Notes: generated from the sequence alone by a model not told the origin. Counted from the first letter of the stretch, positions 16,690 to 25,503 are shown. The stretch: 64,000 nt of DNA from Trichococcus palustris (GCF_900114465.1 NZ_FOTD01000011.1:1-64000); one strand, 5' to 3'. Numbers and translations: made by a program.

Positions 16690-18159
16690 ATGAAAGAAAA
16701 AAATGCGTATCCATCTTTGCTGCAACGATTGCAGGTTTATGCCGAAACGGACATGATTCCGATGCACATGCCTGGCCATAAGAGAAACACGGAACTGCTC
16801 GGAGATAGTCTGCCGTACAAGCTGGACATTACGGAGATTGAGGGCTTCGACAATCTGCATGGCGCCGCGGGGATACTGAAAGAATATATGAACAGCTTTG
16901 CCGCTTTTTATGGAACAAAGCAGACCTTCTTCCTCGTCAATGGGAGCACCTGCGGGATTCTTGCCGGGATTCGCGCAGCGACAAAGCCGAGGGATAAGAT
17001 CCTGGTGTCGCGGAATTGCCACAAAGCGGTTTACAACGCCGTCGAACTGATGGATCTGGAACCAATCTATTTATTGCCCGAACTTGAGGAGGATTTCAAA
17101 CTCTATGGTGGCATCGACCCGGATTTGGTCAAAAAAAGGCTGGATGAGAATCCGGATATCAAGCTGGTCGTTTTGACTTCGCCTACCTATGAGGGTGTGG
17201 TCAGCGACATTCGATCCATCGCGGCGCTTTGCCATGCGAGCAACATCCCTTTGCTGGTGGATGAGGCGCATGGCGCGCATTTCAACTATTCTGAAGCATT
17301 CCCTGAGAGCGCGGTCACGCTCGGGGCGGATATCGTCATCCAGAGTCTGCATAAAACCTTGCCTTCGCTGACGGCGACCGCACTGGCCCATGTCTGTGGG
17401 GAACTTGTGAGCGAGCAGGAGATGGCGCGGCAACTCGCCATCTTTGAAACGAGTTCGCCGTCCTACATCCTGATGGCGTCCATCGAGCAATGCATCCGCC
17501 TGATGACGGAGCGGACGGACGAGCTTTTCGGACAATACATGCGCCACCTTGCCGCATTTTCGGAAAAGATGAAGGCATTGAAAAAGCTGAGGATCCTTTG
17601 CCACGGCAACGATGACAAAGCGAAACACAAAAGCTTCCACGATTTTGATTCCGGGAAAATCGTGATTTCCACAAAAGGGACCAGCATCACCGGCAATGAG
17701 CTGATGGGAATGCTTCGGGAAAAACACCACATCGAATTGGAGATGGCATACAGCGGCTATGCCCTCGCAATCACGAGTGTCTGCGACACGGAGGATTCCT
17801 TTTGCGCCTTGGCGGAGGGCCTTTTGGAAATCGATCAAACACTCGAAGAGTCTGCCGAGAATACGGGCGCTTTGCTGCCGGGAATTCCGGAACGCATCCT
17901 TTCCATCCAAGCAGCGTTCCAATCGGAGAAAGCGGTTTGCTCGCTTCATGAATCGATTGGAAGGATTGCCGCGGAATATGCCTGGGCCTATCCGCCAGGG
18001 ATCCCTATCGTCACGCCGGGAGAACGAATATCCGAGGAAATCATCACGGCCATTGCGGGACTTCATCTGCAGGGGATACGCGTAAACAGCGACTCCGGCT
18101 GTCTTCCGGGTGGGCTGCTCGTTGTGACGGAAACGGCCCAACTTTCGCCAAAAATATAG
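16690..18159 (+). CDS. Orn/Lys/Arg decarboxylase-family PLP enzyme
   Basis: A 489-residue, fold-type I PLP enzyme of the prokaryotic Orn/Lys/Arg decarboxylase family (YaaO/Cad type). The N-terminus MHMPGHKRN near residue 25, the VNGSTCGILAGI stretch near 83, VDEAHGAHF near 193 and the PLP-lysine segment SLHKTLPSLTATALAH near 220 are visible. It is shorter than inducible decarboxylases (about 700 residues), lacking the N-terminal wing domain, as the Bacillus YaaO/SpeA group does. The likely product is a polyamine precursor (agmatine or cadaverine), but the substrate cannot be assigned. The ATG at 16690 follows AGAGGAAAAGG. Confidence 0.85.
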   Translation: MKEKNAYPSLLQRLQVYAETDMIPMHMPGHKRNTELLGDSLPYKLDITEIEGFDNLHGAAGILKEYMNSFAAFYGTKQTFFLVNGSTCGILAGIRAATKPRDKILVSRNCHKAVYNAVELMDLEPIYLLPELEEDFKLYGGIDPDLVKKRLDENPDIKLVVLTSPTYEGVVSDIRSIAALCHASNIPLLVDEAHGAHFNYSEAFPESAVTLGADIVIQSLHKTLPSLTATALAHVCGELVSEQEMARQLAIFETSSPSYILMASIEQCIRLMTERTDELFGQYMRHLAAFSEKMKALKKLRILCHGNDDKAKHKSFHDFDSGKIVISTKGTSITGNELMGMLREKHHIELEMAYSGYALAITSVCDTEDSFCALAEGLLEIDQTLEESAENTGALLPGIPERILSIQAAFQSEKAVCSLHESIGRIAAEYAWAYPPGIPIVTPGERISEEIITAIAGLHLQGIRVNSDSGCLPGGLLVVTETAQLSPKI

Positions 18160-18194
18160 CCAAAAACACGGTGAATTGCCGCCGTCAGTATAGA

Positions 18195-18223
18195 TTGACG
18201 GAATGGCTGTTTATTGCTAAAAT
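18195..18223 (+). promoter_or_regulatory. Promoter of scfA
   Basis: TTGACG (18195-18200), a 17-base spacer and TAAAAT (18218-18223). The -35 overlaps the inverted repeat CCGTCA/TGACGG (18182-18201), which may be an operator or the end of the upstream transcript. Confidence 0.7.
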
Positions 18224-18286
18224 GTTAGTAAGAAGCAAATCATTTGACAATTTACTTCTAATATGTAAGTGAAGGAGTTGTTTGTT

Positions 18287-18433
18287 TTGAAAAGAATCGT
18301 TACATTGAACACGCGTAACCTGAAAGAAAGCGCAAAAACCGGCGGCTGTGGAGCATGCCAAACATCATGCCAATCAGCTTGTAAAACTTCTTGTGGGATT
18401 GCCAATCAATCTTGCGAAAACAAAAACAAGTAA
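18287..18433 (+). CDS. scfA: SCIFF ribosomal peptide precursor
   Basis: A 48-residue precursor of the six-cysteines-in-forty-five (SCIFF) family of thioether-crosslinked peptides. The C-terminal half holds exactly six cysteines, at 21, 24, 28, 32, 36 and 43, in a segment containing CQTSCQSACKTSCG, which is the family hallmark. The N-terminus MKRIVTLNTRNL is also typical. The start is a TTG at 18287, nine bases behind GGAG, which is why length filters and ATG-only callers miss it. A strong promoter precedes and a terminator at 18456-18489 separates it from the maturase gene, so precursor and maturase can be made in different amounts. The function of SCIFF peptides is unknown. Confidence 0.92.
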   Translation: MKRIVTLNTRNLKESAKTGGCGACQTSCQSACKTSCGIANQSCENKNK

Positions 18434-18455
18434 TAAACTGAAAAAAGTAAAAAGA

Positions 18456-18489
18456 CCGCCCAATTGCTTTATCGTTGGGCGGCCCTTTT
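18456..18489 (+). terminator. Terminator between scfA and scfB
   Basis: CCGCCCAA (18456-18463) pairs perfectly with TTGGGCGG (18475-18482), followed by CCCTTTTA. Partial read-through to scfB is likely. Confidence 0.8.
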
Positions 18490-18515
18490 ATGGATAAAAG
18501 GAGATCGATTAGTAA

Positions 18516-19922
18516 ATGATCCATCAATATAAATTAAAAGGGTATAACATTGTAATGGATACTTATAGCGGTGCTGTACATGTCGTCGATGACTTGGCTT
18601 TTGACATCATTGCCCTCTATGAACAAATTCCGACCGAAGAAATTGTGGCGCAGATGCTGGAAGCCTATGCGAACGATCCGGAAATCAATGAAGCAGAGAT
18701 CCGCGAAACAATCGCGGACGTGGAAGAATTGAAAAACAGCGGAGAACTCTTCACGGAGGACGCCTACAAGGAGCTTTCCATCGATTTGACGAAGCGCCAG
18801 ACCTACATCAAGGCGCTCTGCCTCAACGTGGCGCACACGTGCAACCTTTCCTGCGAATACTGTTTCGCAAGCCAAGGGAAATACAAAGGCGACCGTGCCA
18901 TCATGAAATTCGAAGTCGGAAAGAGAGCGATTGACTTTTTGATCGAAAGCTCGGGTTACCACCGCAATCTCGATGTCGACTTTTTCGGGGGAGAACCGCT
19001 GATGGACTGGCGCGTCATCAAAAAAGTCGTTGCTTATGCCAGAAGTCTGGAAGAAGAAACCAATAAAAAATTCCGTTTCACGCTTACGACGAACGGGATG
19101 CTGTTGAACGACGAAGTCACCGAATTCTGCAACAAAGAAATGTACAACGTCGTTTTGAGCCTGGATGGCCGCAAAGAAGTGCATGACCATCTCCGCAAAA
19201 CGGTGGCCGGAATAGGCAGCTACGATCACATTGTGCCGAAGTTCCAAGATTTCGTCGATAAACGCGGTGACAAGGAATATTATATGCGCGGGACCTACAC
19301 GCATAACAATGTCGATTTCACCAACGATATCTTCCACATGGCGGACATCGGCTTCGACAAGCTTTCAATGGAACCCGTTATCTGCGATCCGAGCGAGCCG
19401 TATGCGCTCACTGAGGAGGATCTTCCCGAAATCTACAGACAATACGAAATCCTTGCCGATGAAATGCTCAAACGGGATGAAGAGGGCAACGGCTTTACTT
19501 TCTACCATTATATGCTGGATCTTTCAGAAGGACCATGTGTGCAAAAACGGATTTCCGGTTGCGGATCAGGAACGGAGTATATCGCCGTTACACCGTGGGG
19601 CGAAATCTTCCCCTGTCATCAATTCGTCGGGGATGAAGAATTCAGCTTGGGTAACATCTGGGACGGCATCACACAGAAGGATGTTCAATGCCAATTCAAG
19701 CAGAGCAACTGCTACTCCAAACCGGAGTGTGAAAATTGCTGGGCTAAAATGTATTGCAGCGGCGGCTGCCCGGCCAACTCGCTTCACGCTACGGGTTCCA
19801 TCAACGGAACGTATGGATTCAGTTGTGATATCTTCAAGAAAAGAATAGAATGCTCCATGATGGTGAAGGTAGCCCAATCCATCAGAGAAATGGAAGCAGA
19901 AGAACAAGCTGTGACCGAATAG
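18516..19922 (+). CDS. scfB: SCIFF peptide maturase, radical SAM/SPASM
   Basis: A 468-residue radical SAM enzyme that installs thioether crosslinks between cysteines and acceptor residues of the SCIFF precursor. An N-terminal RiPP-recognition-like part (residues 1-95) is followed by the cluster motif CNLSCEYC (near 109), the DVDFFGGEPLMDW motif near 155 and a SPASM region with cysteines in SGCGSG, EIFPCHQF, CYSKPECENCWAKMYCSGGC and the final SCDIF. Sequence and gene order (precursor first) match the conserved scfAB pair. The ATG follows AAAGGAGATCG. This pair is near-universal in Clostridia and much rarer in Lactobacillales. Confidence 0.94.
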   Translation: MIHQYKLKGYNIVMDTYSGAVHVVDDLAFDIIALYEQIPTEEIVAQMLEAYANDPEINEAEIRETIADVEELKNSGELFTEDAYKELSIDLTKRQTYIKALCLNVAHTCNLSCEYCFASQGKYKGDRAIMKFEVGKRAIDFLIESSGYHRNLDVDFFGGEPLMDWRVIKKVVAYARSLEEETNKKFRFTLTTNGMLLNDEVTEFCNKEMYNVVLSLDGRKEVHDHLRKTVAGIGSYDHIVPKFQDFVDKRGDKEYYMRGTYTHNNVDFTNDIFHMADIGFDKLSMEPVICDPSEPYALTEEDLPEIYRQYEILADEMLKRDEEGNGFTFYHYMLDLSEGPCVQKRISGCGSGTEYIAVTPWGEIFPCHQFVGDEEFSLGNIWDGITQKDVQCQFKQSNCYSKPECENCWAKMYCSGGCPANSLHATGSINGTYGFSCDIFKKRIECSMMVKVAQSIREMEAEEQAVTE

Positions 19923-19930
19923 AATCCAAT

Positions 19931-19972
19931 AAGCAGCATCGAACCCTAACACGGATTTGATGCTGCTTTTTT
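19931..19972 (+). terminator. Terminator after scfB
   Basis: AAGCAGCATC (19931-19940) pairs perfectly with GATGCTGCTT (19959-19968), followed by six T in total. Confidence 0.88.
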
Positions 19973-20129
19973 GCAATCAGCTCGAATGAGGGAAGCATCC
20001 TTATCTTTGGATGGTGTTGTCGGTTTTAAAAAATTGCAGGAAGGACCTTGCTAACGATTAAAATGAAAGCATTTTTTTTGAGAAAAGGTTACAATGTAAG
20101 CAAGTACATTTTTTGAAAGAAGGGGAAAT

Positions 20130-20666
20130 ATGAGGAGAAAAGATTTATCTGCATTCTTATTGGCATCATCTGCCATGCTACTTGTTGCTTGTCAAAATCC
20201 GGGGACAGATTCAGCCAACAGTTCCAGTGCGGTGCAGGAATCGTCCGTAAGCGGATCATCCGTAAGCAAAGCGCCCGCCAGCGAGGCTGCGGTAAGCAGC
20301 AAAGCGGTTGCTTCAGTCGTTCAGAGTGGGACAGCATCTTCCCAAGCCAGCAAGGATGCCGTCAAACCATCAGAAAGTACGGCCTCTGAAGCGGCAGTTT
20401 CAGTTCAAACAGCACCTGTAACAGATGAGGCTGCTTTGGTTGAGCGGGCTAAACAAAAGATTACGGAATTGACCGGTTATGTGGAAAATGAAAACTATCT
20501 GTTCATCGTTGAGGCGATCGAAGGAGATACAGTTGCCATAAATGTGCGTGAGAACGGCAAAGATGTCGCAAGTTCCCTGGGTTTCTATCGATACAATGAT
20601 GCGACCGCCAGCCTTCAGGAAATGGACGTCGTAACAGGGGCATATGTCGATTTCCCGGCGCAATAA
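20130..20666 (+). CDS. Putative lipoprotein, serine/alanine-rich
   Basis: A 178-residue secreted lipoprotein. A signal peptide (residues 1-21) ends in the lipobox LLVAC with the acylated Cys at 22. Residues 23-95 are a low-complexity linker rich in Ser, Ala and Val (SSVSGSSVSKAPASEAAV), as found in wall-spanning segments. Residues 100-178 form a small compact domain with alternating hydrophobic residues (YLFIVEAIEGDTVAINVREN). No family is recognised. The ATG follows GAAGGGGAA; a -10-like TACAAT lies at 20090-20095. It stands alone. Confidence 0.8.
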   Translation: MRRKDLSAFLLASSAMLLVACQNPGTDSANSSSAVQESSVSGSSVSKAPASEAAVSSKAVASVVQSGTASSQASKDAVKPSESTASEAAVSVQTAPVTDEAALVERAKQKITELTGYVENENYLFIVEAIEGDTVAINVRENGKDVASSLGFYRYNDATASLQEMDVVTGAYVDFPAQ

Positions 20667-20727
20667 CAGATGAAGTTCACCTGTGAAGTTAGGGTCAAAT
20701 AATTTAGTTGAAGGGTGGAAAGCGAAT

Positions 20728-21663
20728 ATGACTGAGTTGGTAAAGTTGGGAAGAACGGGATTGTCGGTTTATCCGATCGGGCTGGGCGCGAATAAAATTG
20801 CGGAAGCTGATCCGGAAACGAACACAGAATATGGCGGCGATGTGCTGCTGGGCGCGATCGAAAAGGGCTTGAATTTTGTGGATACGGCGTTCCTATACGG
20901 ACAGGGCACTTCCGAAACGATCATCGGCAAGACCTTGAAAGAACACAGCTTGAGGGATAAAGTCGTCATTGCCACAAAAGGGGCGCATCAGTTGACGGAT
21001 AAGGGGATCGTTCTCAATAATTCGCCAGGCTTTTTACAAGAACAGGTCGAGAACAGCCTGCGCCGTTTGCAGACGGATTATATCGATCTCTACTATATCC
21101 ATTTTCCGGATGAGAAAACACCAAAGGCGGAGGCTGTCGGCGCTTTGCAAAGACTGAAAGAGCAAGGGAAGATCCGGGCAATCGGCGTTTCGAATTTCAG
21201 TTTGGAGCAACTGAAGGAAGGGAATGCGGATGGATACATCGATGTCGTCCAAGATGAATTCAACTTGTTGAATCAATCGGCTGAAAACAAATTTTTCCCC
21301 TACTTCAGGGAGCAGGGCATTTCCTTTATCCCTTATTTCCCGTTCGCTTCAGGCTTACTGGCGGGACACTACAATGAGAATAGCACGTTGACGGAGAAGC
21401 AGTCGGCACGTCCGCAATTCCAGGGCGATACCTACAAGGACATCTTGAAACGGGTCGACCAAATCCGTCCGTTAGCGGAAAAACACCAAACAGGCCTGCA
21501 AAATATCGTTTTGGCTTATTATCTAAGCAAGGACGTCATTGACGCCGTTATCCCTGGTGCGCGGAACCGCAAGCAAGTGCTGGAGAATCTGGAGGCAGGA
21601 AAAATCCGCCTGGAAGAAGAGGACATCCAACTGATCAACAAAGCATTTCCTTCATCGTTCTAA
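20728..21663 (+). CDS. Aldo/keto reductase
   Basis: A 311-residue NADPH-dependent oxidoreductase with the TIM-barrel aldo/keto reductase motifs: the catalytic tetrad Asp/Tyr in NFVDTAFLYGQG (near 55), Lys in VIATKGAHQ (near 82) and His in LYYIHFPD (near 125), then ALQRLKEQGKIRAIGVSNFS. It probably reduces aldehydes or ketones; the substrate is unknown. The start is the ATG at 20728 behind GAAGGGTGGAA; the longer frame from 20683 has no ribosome binding site. A terminator follows. Confidence 0.9.
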   Translation: MTELVKLGRTGLSVYPIGLGANKIAEADPETNTEYGGDVLLGAIEKGLNFVDTAFLYGQGTSETIIGKTLKEHSLRDKVVIATKGAHQLTDKGIVLNNSPGFLQEQVENSLRRLQTDYIDLYYIHFPDEKTPKAEAVGALQRLKEQGKIRAIGVSNFSLEQLKEGNADGYIDVVQDEFNLLNQSAENKFFPYFREQGISFIPYFPFASGLLAGHYNENSTLTEKQSARPQFQGDTYKDILKRVDQIRPLAEKHQTGLQNIVLAYYLSKDVIDAVIPGARNRKQVLENLEAGKIRLEEEDIQLINKAFPSSF

Positions 21664-21688
21664 TTAAAAAAATAGCATGAACAACAAG

Positions 21689-21719
21689 GCGGGCACTATC
21701 AAAATGTGCCCGCTTTTTT
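21689..21719 (+). terminator. Terminator after the aldo/keto reductase gene
   Basis: GCGGGCAC (21689-21696) pairs perfectly with GTGCCCGC (21706-21713), followed by six T residues. Confidence 0.85.
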
Positions 21720-22103
21720 CAATATATTGAATAAAAATAGTGTTTTTTTTGAACTCGGATGATGAGGTGAAAGGATTTAATAACATTTTTATTATAAAAT
21801 AATGAAAAAATGGTTTGACAATCATTAGGAGCAAGCATAGAATAACATCATATTCTAACAAATAGAAGGGGAGCGAGTGAAATTAGAGCAAGCAAAACAA
21901 TGTGCCATCATACGAAACATTATGCTATGAACTCTCTTTTATTCGATTCTTTAGGAGTTAGGTGAGAACCCTCGTGACTTTAGTCGTGAGATGGATCGCC
22001 GTTCGGGATTAGGGGTGCCACTGGCACCTCATAGTCCGACTTATGACTTTCTGACTTTCATTATTAACCTTGATTTAATAGAGCTTAAATAATAACGTAT
22101 GAT

Positions 22104-22132
22104 TTGAAAAGGCGAACGTATTTTCGTATAAT
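22104..22132 (+). promoter_or_regulatory. Promoter of tnpA
   Basis: TTGAAA (22104-22109), a 17-base spacer and TATAAT (22127-22132), immediately before the transposase start. Confidence 0.7.
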
Positions 22133-22143
22133 ATTCTTGTGAT

Positions 22144-22554
22144 GTGATAGCTTTAGCAGAAGTCAAACAGGGTCGAGGGTATATCTATTCCTTGCAGTTC
22201 CATTTGGTTTGGTGTGTAAAGTACAGGCGTAAAGTTCTAGTAAATCAAGTAGAGCAATCACTCAAACAAATCGTGCGAGACATCTGTGCTGCACAAGAGA
22301 TTAAAGTGGAAGAAATGGAAACGGATAAAGACCATATCCACCTTCTCATTTCAATGAAACCGCAACACTATATACCATCGGTAGTTACAACGCTCAAAGG
22401 TCAATCAGCAAGACGACTGTTCAAACAGCACCCCGAAATAAAGCAATACTTTTGGGGTGGACACATGTGGAATCCTAGCTATTTCATTGCGACACTCAGC
22501 GAAAATACTGAGGAACAGGTACGGGAATACATCCAGAGCCAACGACAAAAATGA
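22144..22554 (+). CDS. tnpA: IS200/IS605 transposase TnpA (Y1 HUH)
   Basis: A 136-residue HUH single-strand transposase. The two metal-binding histidines are in DHIHLLISM (near residue 63) and the nucleophilic tyrosine is in WNPSYFIATLSENT (near 117), followed by the C-terminal helix. Length is typical for the family and no frame is broken, so the element may be active. It starts at a GTG with hardly any spacing to its promoter and no clear ribosome binding site, which fits the low expression usual for such transposases. The tnpB gene follows at once. Confidence 0.93.
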   Translation: MIALAEVKQGRGYIYSLQFHLVWCVKYRRKVLVNQVEQSLKQIVRDICAAQEIKVEEMETDKDHIHLLISMKPQHYIPSVVTTLKGQSARRLFKQHPEIKQYFWGGHMWNPSYFIATLSENTEEQVREYIQSQRQK

Positions 22555-22569
22555 CAGGAGGTGAAACCA

Positions 22570-23871
22570 ATGTCAGTAGAAACAGTCAATCGTGGTTATG
22601 TGTATAGTGGAACACCAACATCTGATGAAGCAGAAAGCTACTTCCATCAATGTTTTGGTGCAAACCGCTTGATGTACAACCTTCATACCGCTCACTTATA
22701 TGAGTATCTTGAAAAGAATGGCTACACCATCGGTGACAAACTACCCACGTTCAAAGAAATGGGTATGCCGACAGTCAAAGAATTCAAGCAAACGCGTATG
22801 AATGAGGAAGGTAACAAATACCTTTACGAAGTGGATGCATTCGCTTCGAACGAAGCGAAACAGCATTTCAAGAAAGCAATATCCGCATTCGACAAAAACG
22901 CGTTCAAAGGACAATTCAAGAAGTCTGCACTGAAACGTCAGAAAACTCTTGGAATCGAGCCTACTTTCCGCGACCTTAAGGGAATGCCGAAATTCCACTC
23001 TCGTAAGAACAGTAAGCTAAGCTATACTACATTCAACCAACATGACAATATCTTTATTGATGAGAACAAAGTTCTCCATCTTCCAACTGCCCGAAAGAGT
23101 AAGTTATCCGAAGTAACCATCAAATTGAATACACATCGGCCATTACCAAATGGCAGTCGTATCAAGCATGTTACGGTAATGACGAATGCTCAAGGGAAGT
23201 TCGAAGTATCCATCACTGTTGAATTTGAAATGGAAGTCGAAAGCATTGGGATCCCTGCTGTTGAACGTATTCTTGGACTAGATTACTCACAAGCCAATTT
23301 CTTCGTAGATAGTGAAGGTAAGAAAGCCAATTATCCACACTACTATCTCGTTATGGAAGAGTGCCTGGCAAAAGAACAGCGTAAACTATCACGCATGGTA
23401 CAAGGTTCTAAACGATGGGAACGTCAACGTTTGGTAGTAGCGAAACTCAATACGAAAGTTGTGAACCAACGGAAAGACTGGCTCCACAAGAAGGCCTATG
23501 CCCTCGCAAATCGTTATGATATGGTTGTGGTGGAAGACCTTGACCTTCGTGCAATCGGACAAACCTTGAAGTTGGCGAAAAATCAACAAGATAATGGGTT
23601 CGGTAACTTCCGCCTGTATCTCAAGTACAAACTTGAACAACAAGGGAAATATTTTGTGAAAGCACCGAAAACCTTCGCTTCAACACAAATCTGTTCTGAT
23701 TGTGGCGTGAAAAATACAGCCCTCAAGGGCGATATTTCCACGCGTGATTGGACGTGTGATCATTGTCATGAATGGCACGACAGAGACCATAACGCTGGGC
23801 TGAACCTACGCAATTATGGTATCCGCTGGATTGATGAAGTATTGTTGGCACCACTATTGGTGGCTGCTTAA
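22570..23871 (+). CDS. tnpB: RNA-guided nuclease TnpB (OrfB)
   Basis: A 433-residue TnpB, the ancestor-like relative of Cas12, which cuts DNA guided by an RNA transcribed from the element's right end and helps the element persist. The RuvC active site is complete: Asp in ILGLDYSQANFF (near 235), Glu in VVVEDLDLRA (near 325) and Asp in HDRDHNAGLNL (near 408). A zinc ribbon with CSDC and CDHC pairs lies between. The ATG at 22570 follows AGGAGGTG; the longer frame from 22561 starts inside that site. All catalytic residues are intact, so it is predicted active. Confidence 0.93.
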   Translation: MSVETVNRGYVYSGTPTSDEAESYFHQCFGANRLMYNLHTAHLYEYLEKNGYTIGDKLPTFKEMGMPTVKEFKQTRMNEEGNKYLYEVDAFASNEAKQHFKKAISAFDKNAFKGQFKKSALKRQKTLGIEPTFRDLKGMPKFHSRKNSKLSYTTFNQHDNIFIDENKVLHLPTARKSKLSEVTIKLNTHRPLPNGSRIKHVTVMTNAQGKFEVSITVEFEMEVESIGIPAVERILGLDYSQANFFVDSEGKKANYPHYYLVMEECLAKEQRKLSRMVQGSKRWERQRLVVAKLNTKVVNQRKDWLHKKAYALANRYDMVVVEDLDLRAIGQTLKLAKNQQDNGFGNFRLYLKYKLEQQGKYFVKAPKTFASTQICSDCGVKNTALKGDISTRDWTCDHCHEWHDRDHNAGLNLRNYGIRWIDEVLLAPLLVAA

Positions 23872-24017
23872 TCATAGAAACAGGTTTGCTTGGTACCTGA
23901 CAGTTCCTCTCGCTAGGATTAAAGGGCGTGTCACTGGATGCGTAGTCCGCTGTATATAAACCAGAGCCTCGAAAGAGGCTCACAAGTCTATGACTTCCTT
24001 CTAGGAGAAAAGTTCAC
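23872..24017 (+). ncRNA. Omega RNA region and right end of the IS element
   Basis: The sequence behind tnpB folds into several hairpins, among them GAGCCTC-GAAA-GAGGCTC (23964-23981) and TTCCT-TCT-AGGAG near 23995-24007, and ends in AAGTTCAC. In IS605-type elements this region is transcribed as the omega RNA that binds TnpB; the bases just outside the right end, from about 24018 (CGTGGGTGAAAGTCAT), would serve as guide. The 5' end of the RNA may lie inside tnpB. Confidence 0.6.
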
Positions 24018-24397
24018 CGTGGGTGAAAGTCATGGGTTGTTGACCCCAGGATTCTAACTTTCACAAGTAGAGCACTCTTTCCGTTGACGAAGAGCTCATC
24101 ATTTATGAATGAGCCCACACATAAAGGGTTCATTCTTTTTTGTCTAATGAGGGCGCTGTGGATTCTGTTCATTTGTCGCACCGTTTTACCTGATAGACAA
24201 CAACGGTTGGTCCACACAGTTAGGGTATACTTATTGTGCGGAGCAGTGCTGCCTGTGTTGACCACTCACTACGGCAGAGAACAACCTGTTGTGTGCATAC
24301 AAAATGATTCCTTTCAGTGACGCGGGTTTGGAAGTAAATGAATATTCACTAATAATGGCATTTATTAATTAAAATATAGAGATATGGAGTGATTTGA
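24018..24397. other. Intergenic stretch with a terminator, no gene
   Basis: 380 bases between the insertion element and the aminotransferase gene. It holds an inverted repeat GTGAAAGT/ACTTTCAC (24023-24030/24057-24064) around a GGGT/ACCC stem, then a terminator: GAATGAGCCC (24108-24117) pairs with GGGTTCATTC (24126-24135), followed by six T. The rest shows no convincing frame. There is no T-box core, so attenuation of the aminotransferase gene is possible but unsupported. A weak promoter, TTGGAA (24328) with AATAAT at 17 bases, may serve the aminotransferase gene. Confidence 0.5.
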
Positions 24398-25447
24398 ATG
24401 ACCGCAATAACGCAAACAGAAGCTCAAAAAGAATTAAACATCGATTGGGAAAATCTAGGGTTTAGCTACATCAAAACGGATTATCGCTTTATTTCCTATT
24501 GGAAAGACGGAAAATGGGACGACGGCGAACTGACTACGGACAATAAAGTCCATATCAGCGAAGGATCTCCAGCGTTGCACTACGGGCAGTCTTGTTTCGA
24601 AGGAATGAAAGCATACCGCACCAAAGACGGTAGCATCAATCTGTTCCGTCCTGATGAAAATGCAAAAAGAATGATCAAGAGCTGCCAAAGATTGTTGATG
24701 CCTGAATTTCCTGTCGATAAATTCGTCGAAGCGGTAAAAGCTGTAGTAAAAGCGAATGAAAAATGGGTTCCTCCTTATAACACAGGAAGCACATTGTACC
24801 TACGACCTTACATGATCGGCGTGGGTGACAACATCGGCGTAAGACCTGCCGATGAATATATCTTCTCCATCTTCGCGATGCCTGTCGGACCTTACTTCAA
24901 GGGCGGATTGACGCCGACAAACTTCATCGTATCCGATTATGACCGTGCCGCTCCACATGGTACCGGTGCTGCAAAAGTAGGCGGAAACTATGCCAGCAGC
25001 TTGTTGCCAGGACAAGAAGCGCATGACCGCAATTTCAGCGACTGCATCTATCTTGATCCAGCGACACATACAAAAATTGAAGAGGTCGGTTCAGCAAACT
25101 TCTTCGGTATCACAAAAGATAATCGTTTCGTGACACCATCTTCACCATCCATCTTGCCAAGCATCACGAAATATTCTTTGTTGTATCTGGCTGAAAACCG
25201 CCTTGGCATGGAAGTTGAAGAAGGCGATGTATTCATCGATAAATTGGATGAATTCAGTGAAGCCGGAGCATGCGGAACTGCCGCAGTCATCTCTCCGATC
25301 GCCGGCATCCAATACGGGGATAAATTCCATGTATTCTATTCGGAAACGGAAGTGGGCCCTGTCACGCATAAATTATATGATGAATTGACCGGCATCCAAT
25401 TCGGCGATAAAGAAGCGCCTGAAGGCTGGATCGTAAAAGTAGACTAA
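24398..25447 (+). CDS. ilvE: Branched-chain amino acid aminotransferase
   Basis: A 349-residue fold-type IV PLP aminotransferase that interconverts leucine, isoleucine or valine with their 2-oxo acids, using glutamate/2-oxoglutarate. Motifs are LHYGQSCFEGMKAYRTKDG (near residue 62), LYLRPYMIGVG (near 132), the PLP lysine in GTGAAKVGGNYASSL (near 193) and the EVGSANFFGI segment (near 230). Length matches bacterial BCAT (BcaT/IlvE). No other branched-chain biosynthesis gene is adjacent, so a catabolic or recycling role is possible. The ATG follows GGAGTGATTTGA, and a strong terminator follows. Confidence 0.93.
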   Translation: MTAITQTEAQKELNIDWENLGFSYIKTDYRFISYWKDGKWDDGELTTDNKVHISEGSPALHYGQSCFEGMKAYRTKDGSINLFRPDENAKRMIKSCQRLLMPEFPVDKFVEAVKAVVKANEKWVPPYNTGSTLYLRPYMIGVGDNIGVRPADEYIFSIFAMPVGPYFKGGLTPTNFIVSDYDRAAPHGTGAAKVGGNYASSLLPGQEAHDRNFSDCIYLDPATHTKIEEVGSANFFGITKDNRFVTPSSPSILPSITKYSLLYLAENRLGMEVEEGDVFIDKLDEFSEAGACGTAAVISPIAGIQYGDKFHVFYSETEVGPVTHKLYDELTGIQFGDKEAPEGWIVKVD

Positions 25448-25460
25448 AAAATGAAATGAT

Positions 25461-25503
25461 AAAAAGGGGGCATTGAACCGATTTGGTTCGATGCCCCCTT
25501 TTT
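25461..25503. terminator. Strong symmetrical terminator
   Basis: The arms at 25461-25479 and 25485-25503, both starting or ending in runs of A or T around GGGGGCATTGAACC, pair almost perfectly over 19 bases. It has T-runs on both strands. Confidence 0.9.

Larger units (their letters stand above)
21961..24017 (+). mobile_element. IS200/IS605-family element with tnpA and tnpB
   Basis: A complete-looking element: left-end structures (hairpin CTCGTGACTTTAGTCGTGAG at 21971-21990 and GTGCCACTGGCAC near 22015-22027), a promoter, an intact Y1 transposase gene, an intact tnpB, and a structured right end. The right end contains GAGCCTC-GAAA-GAGGCTC at 23964-23981 and a last hairpin followed by AAGTTCAC ending near 24017, the same ending style as the element cut at base 124. 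These elements move by single-strand peel-and-paste without target duplication. The boundaries are inferred from hairpins, and the left one may be off by some tens of bases. Confidence 0.8.

Noticed and set aside
17071-18141. 356-codon minus-strand frame opposite the decarboxylase-family gene
   Set aside because: Complementary shadow of a clear PLP enzyme; low-complexity basic composition and no ribosome binding site.
24018-24397. T-box or other amino-acid riboswitch upstream of ilvE
   Set aside because: There is a terminator hairpin, but the T-box core sequence and stem I motifs are absent, and the terminator lies about 260 bases ahead of the gene.
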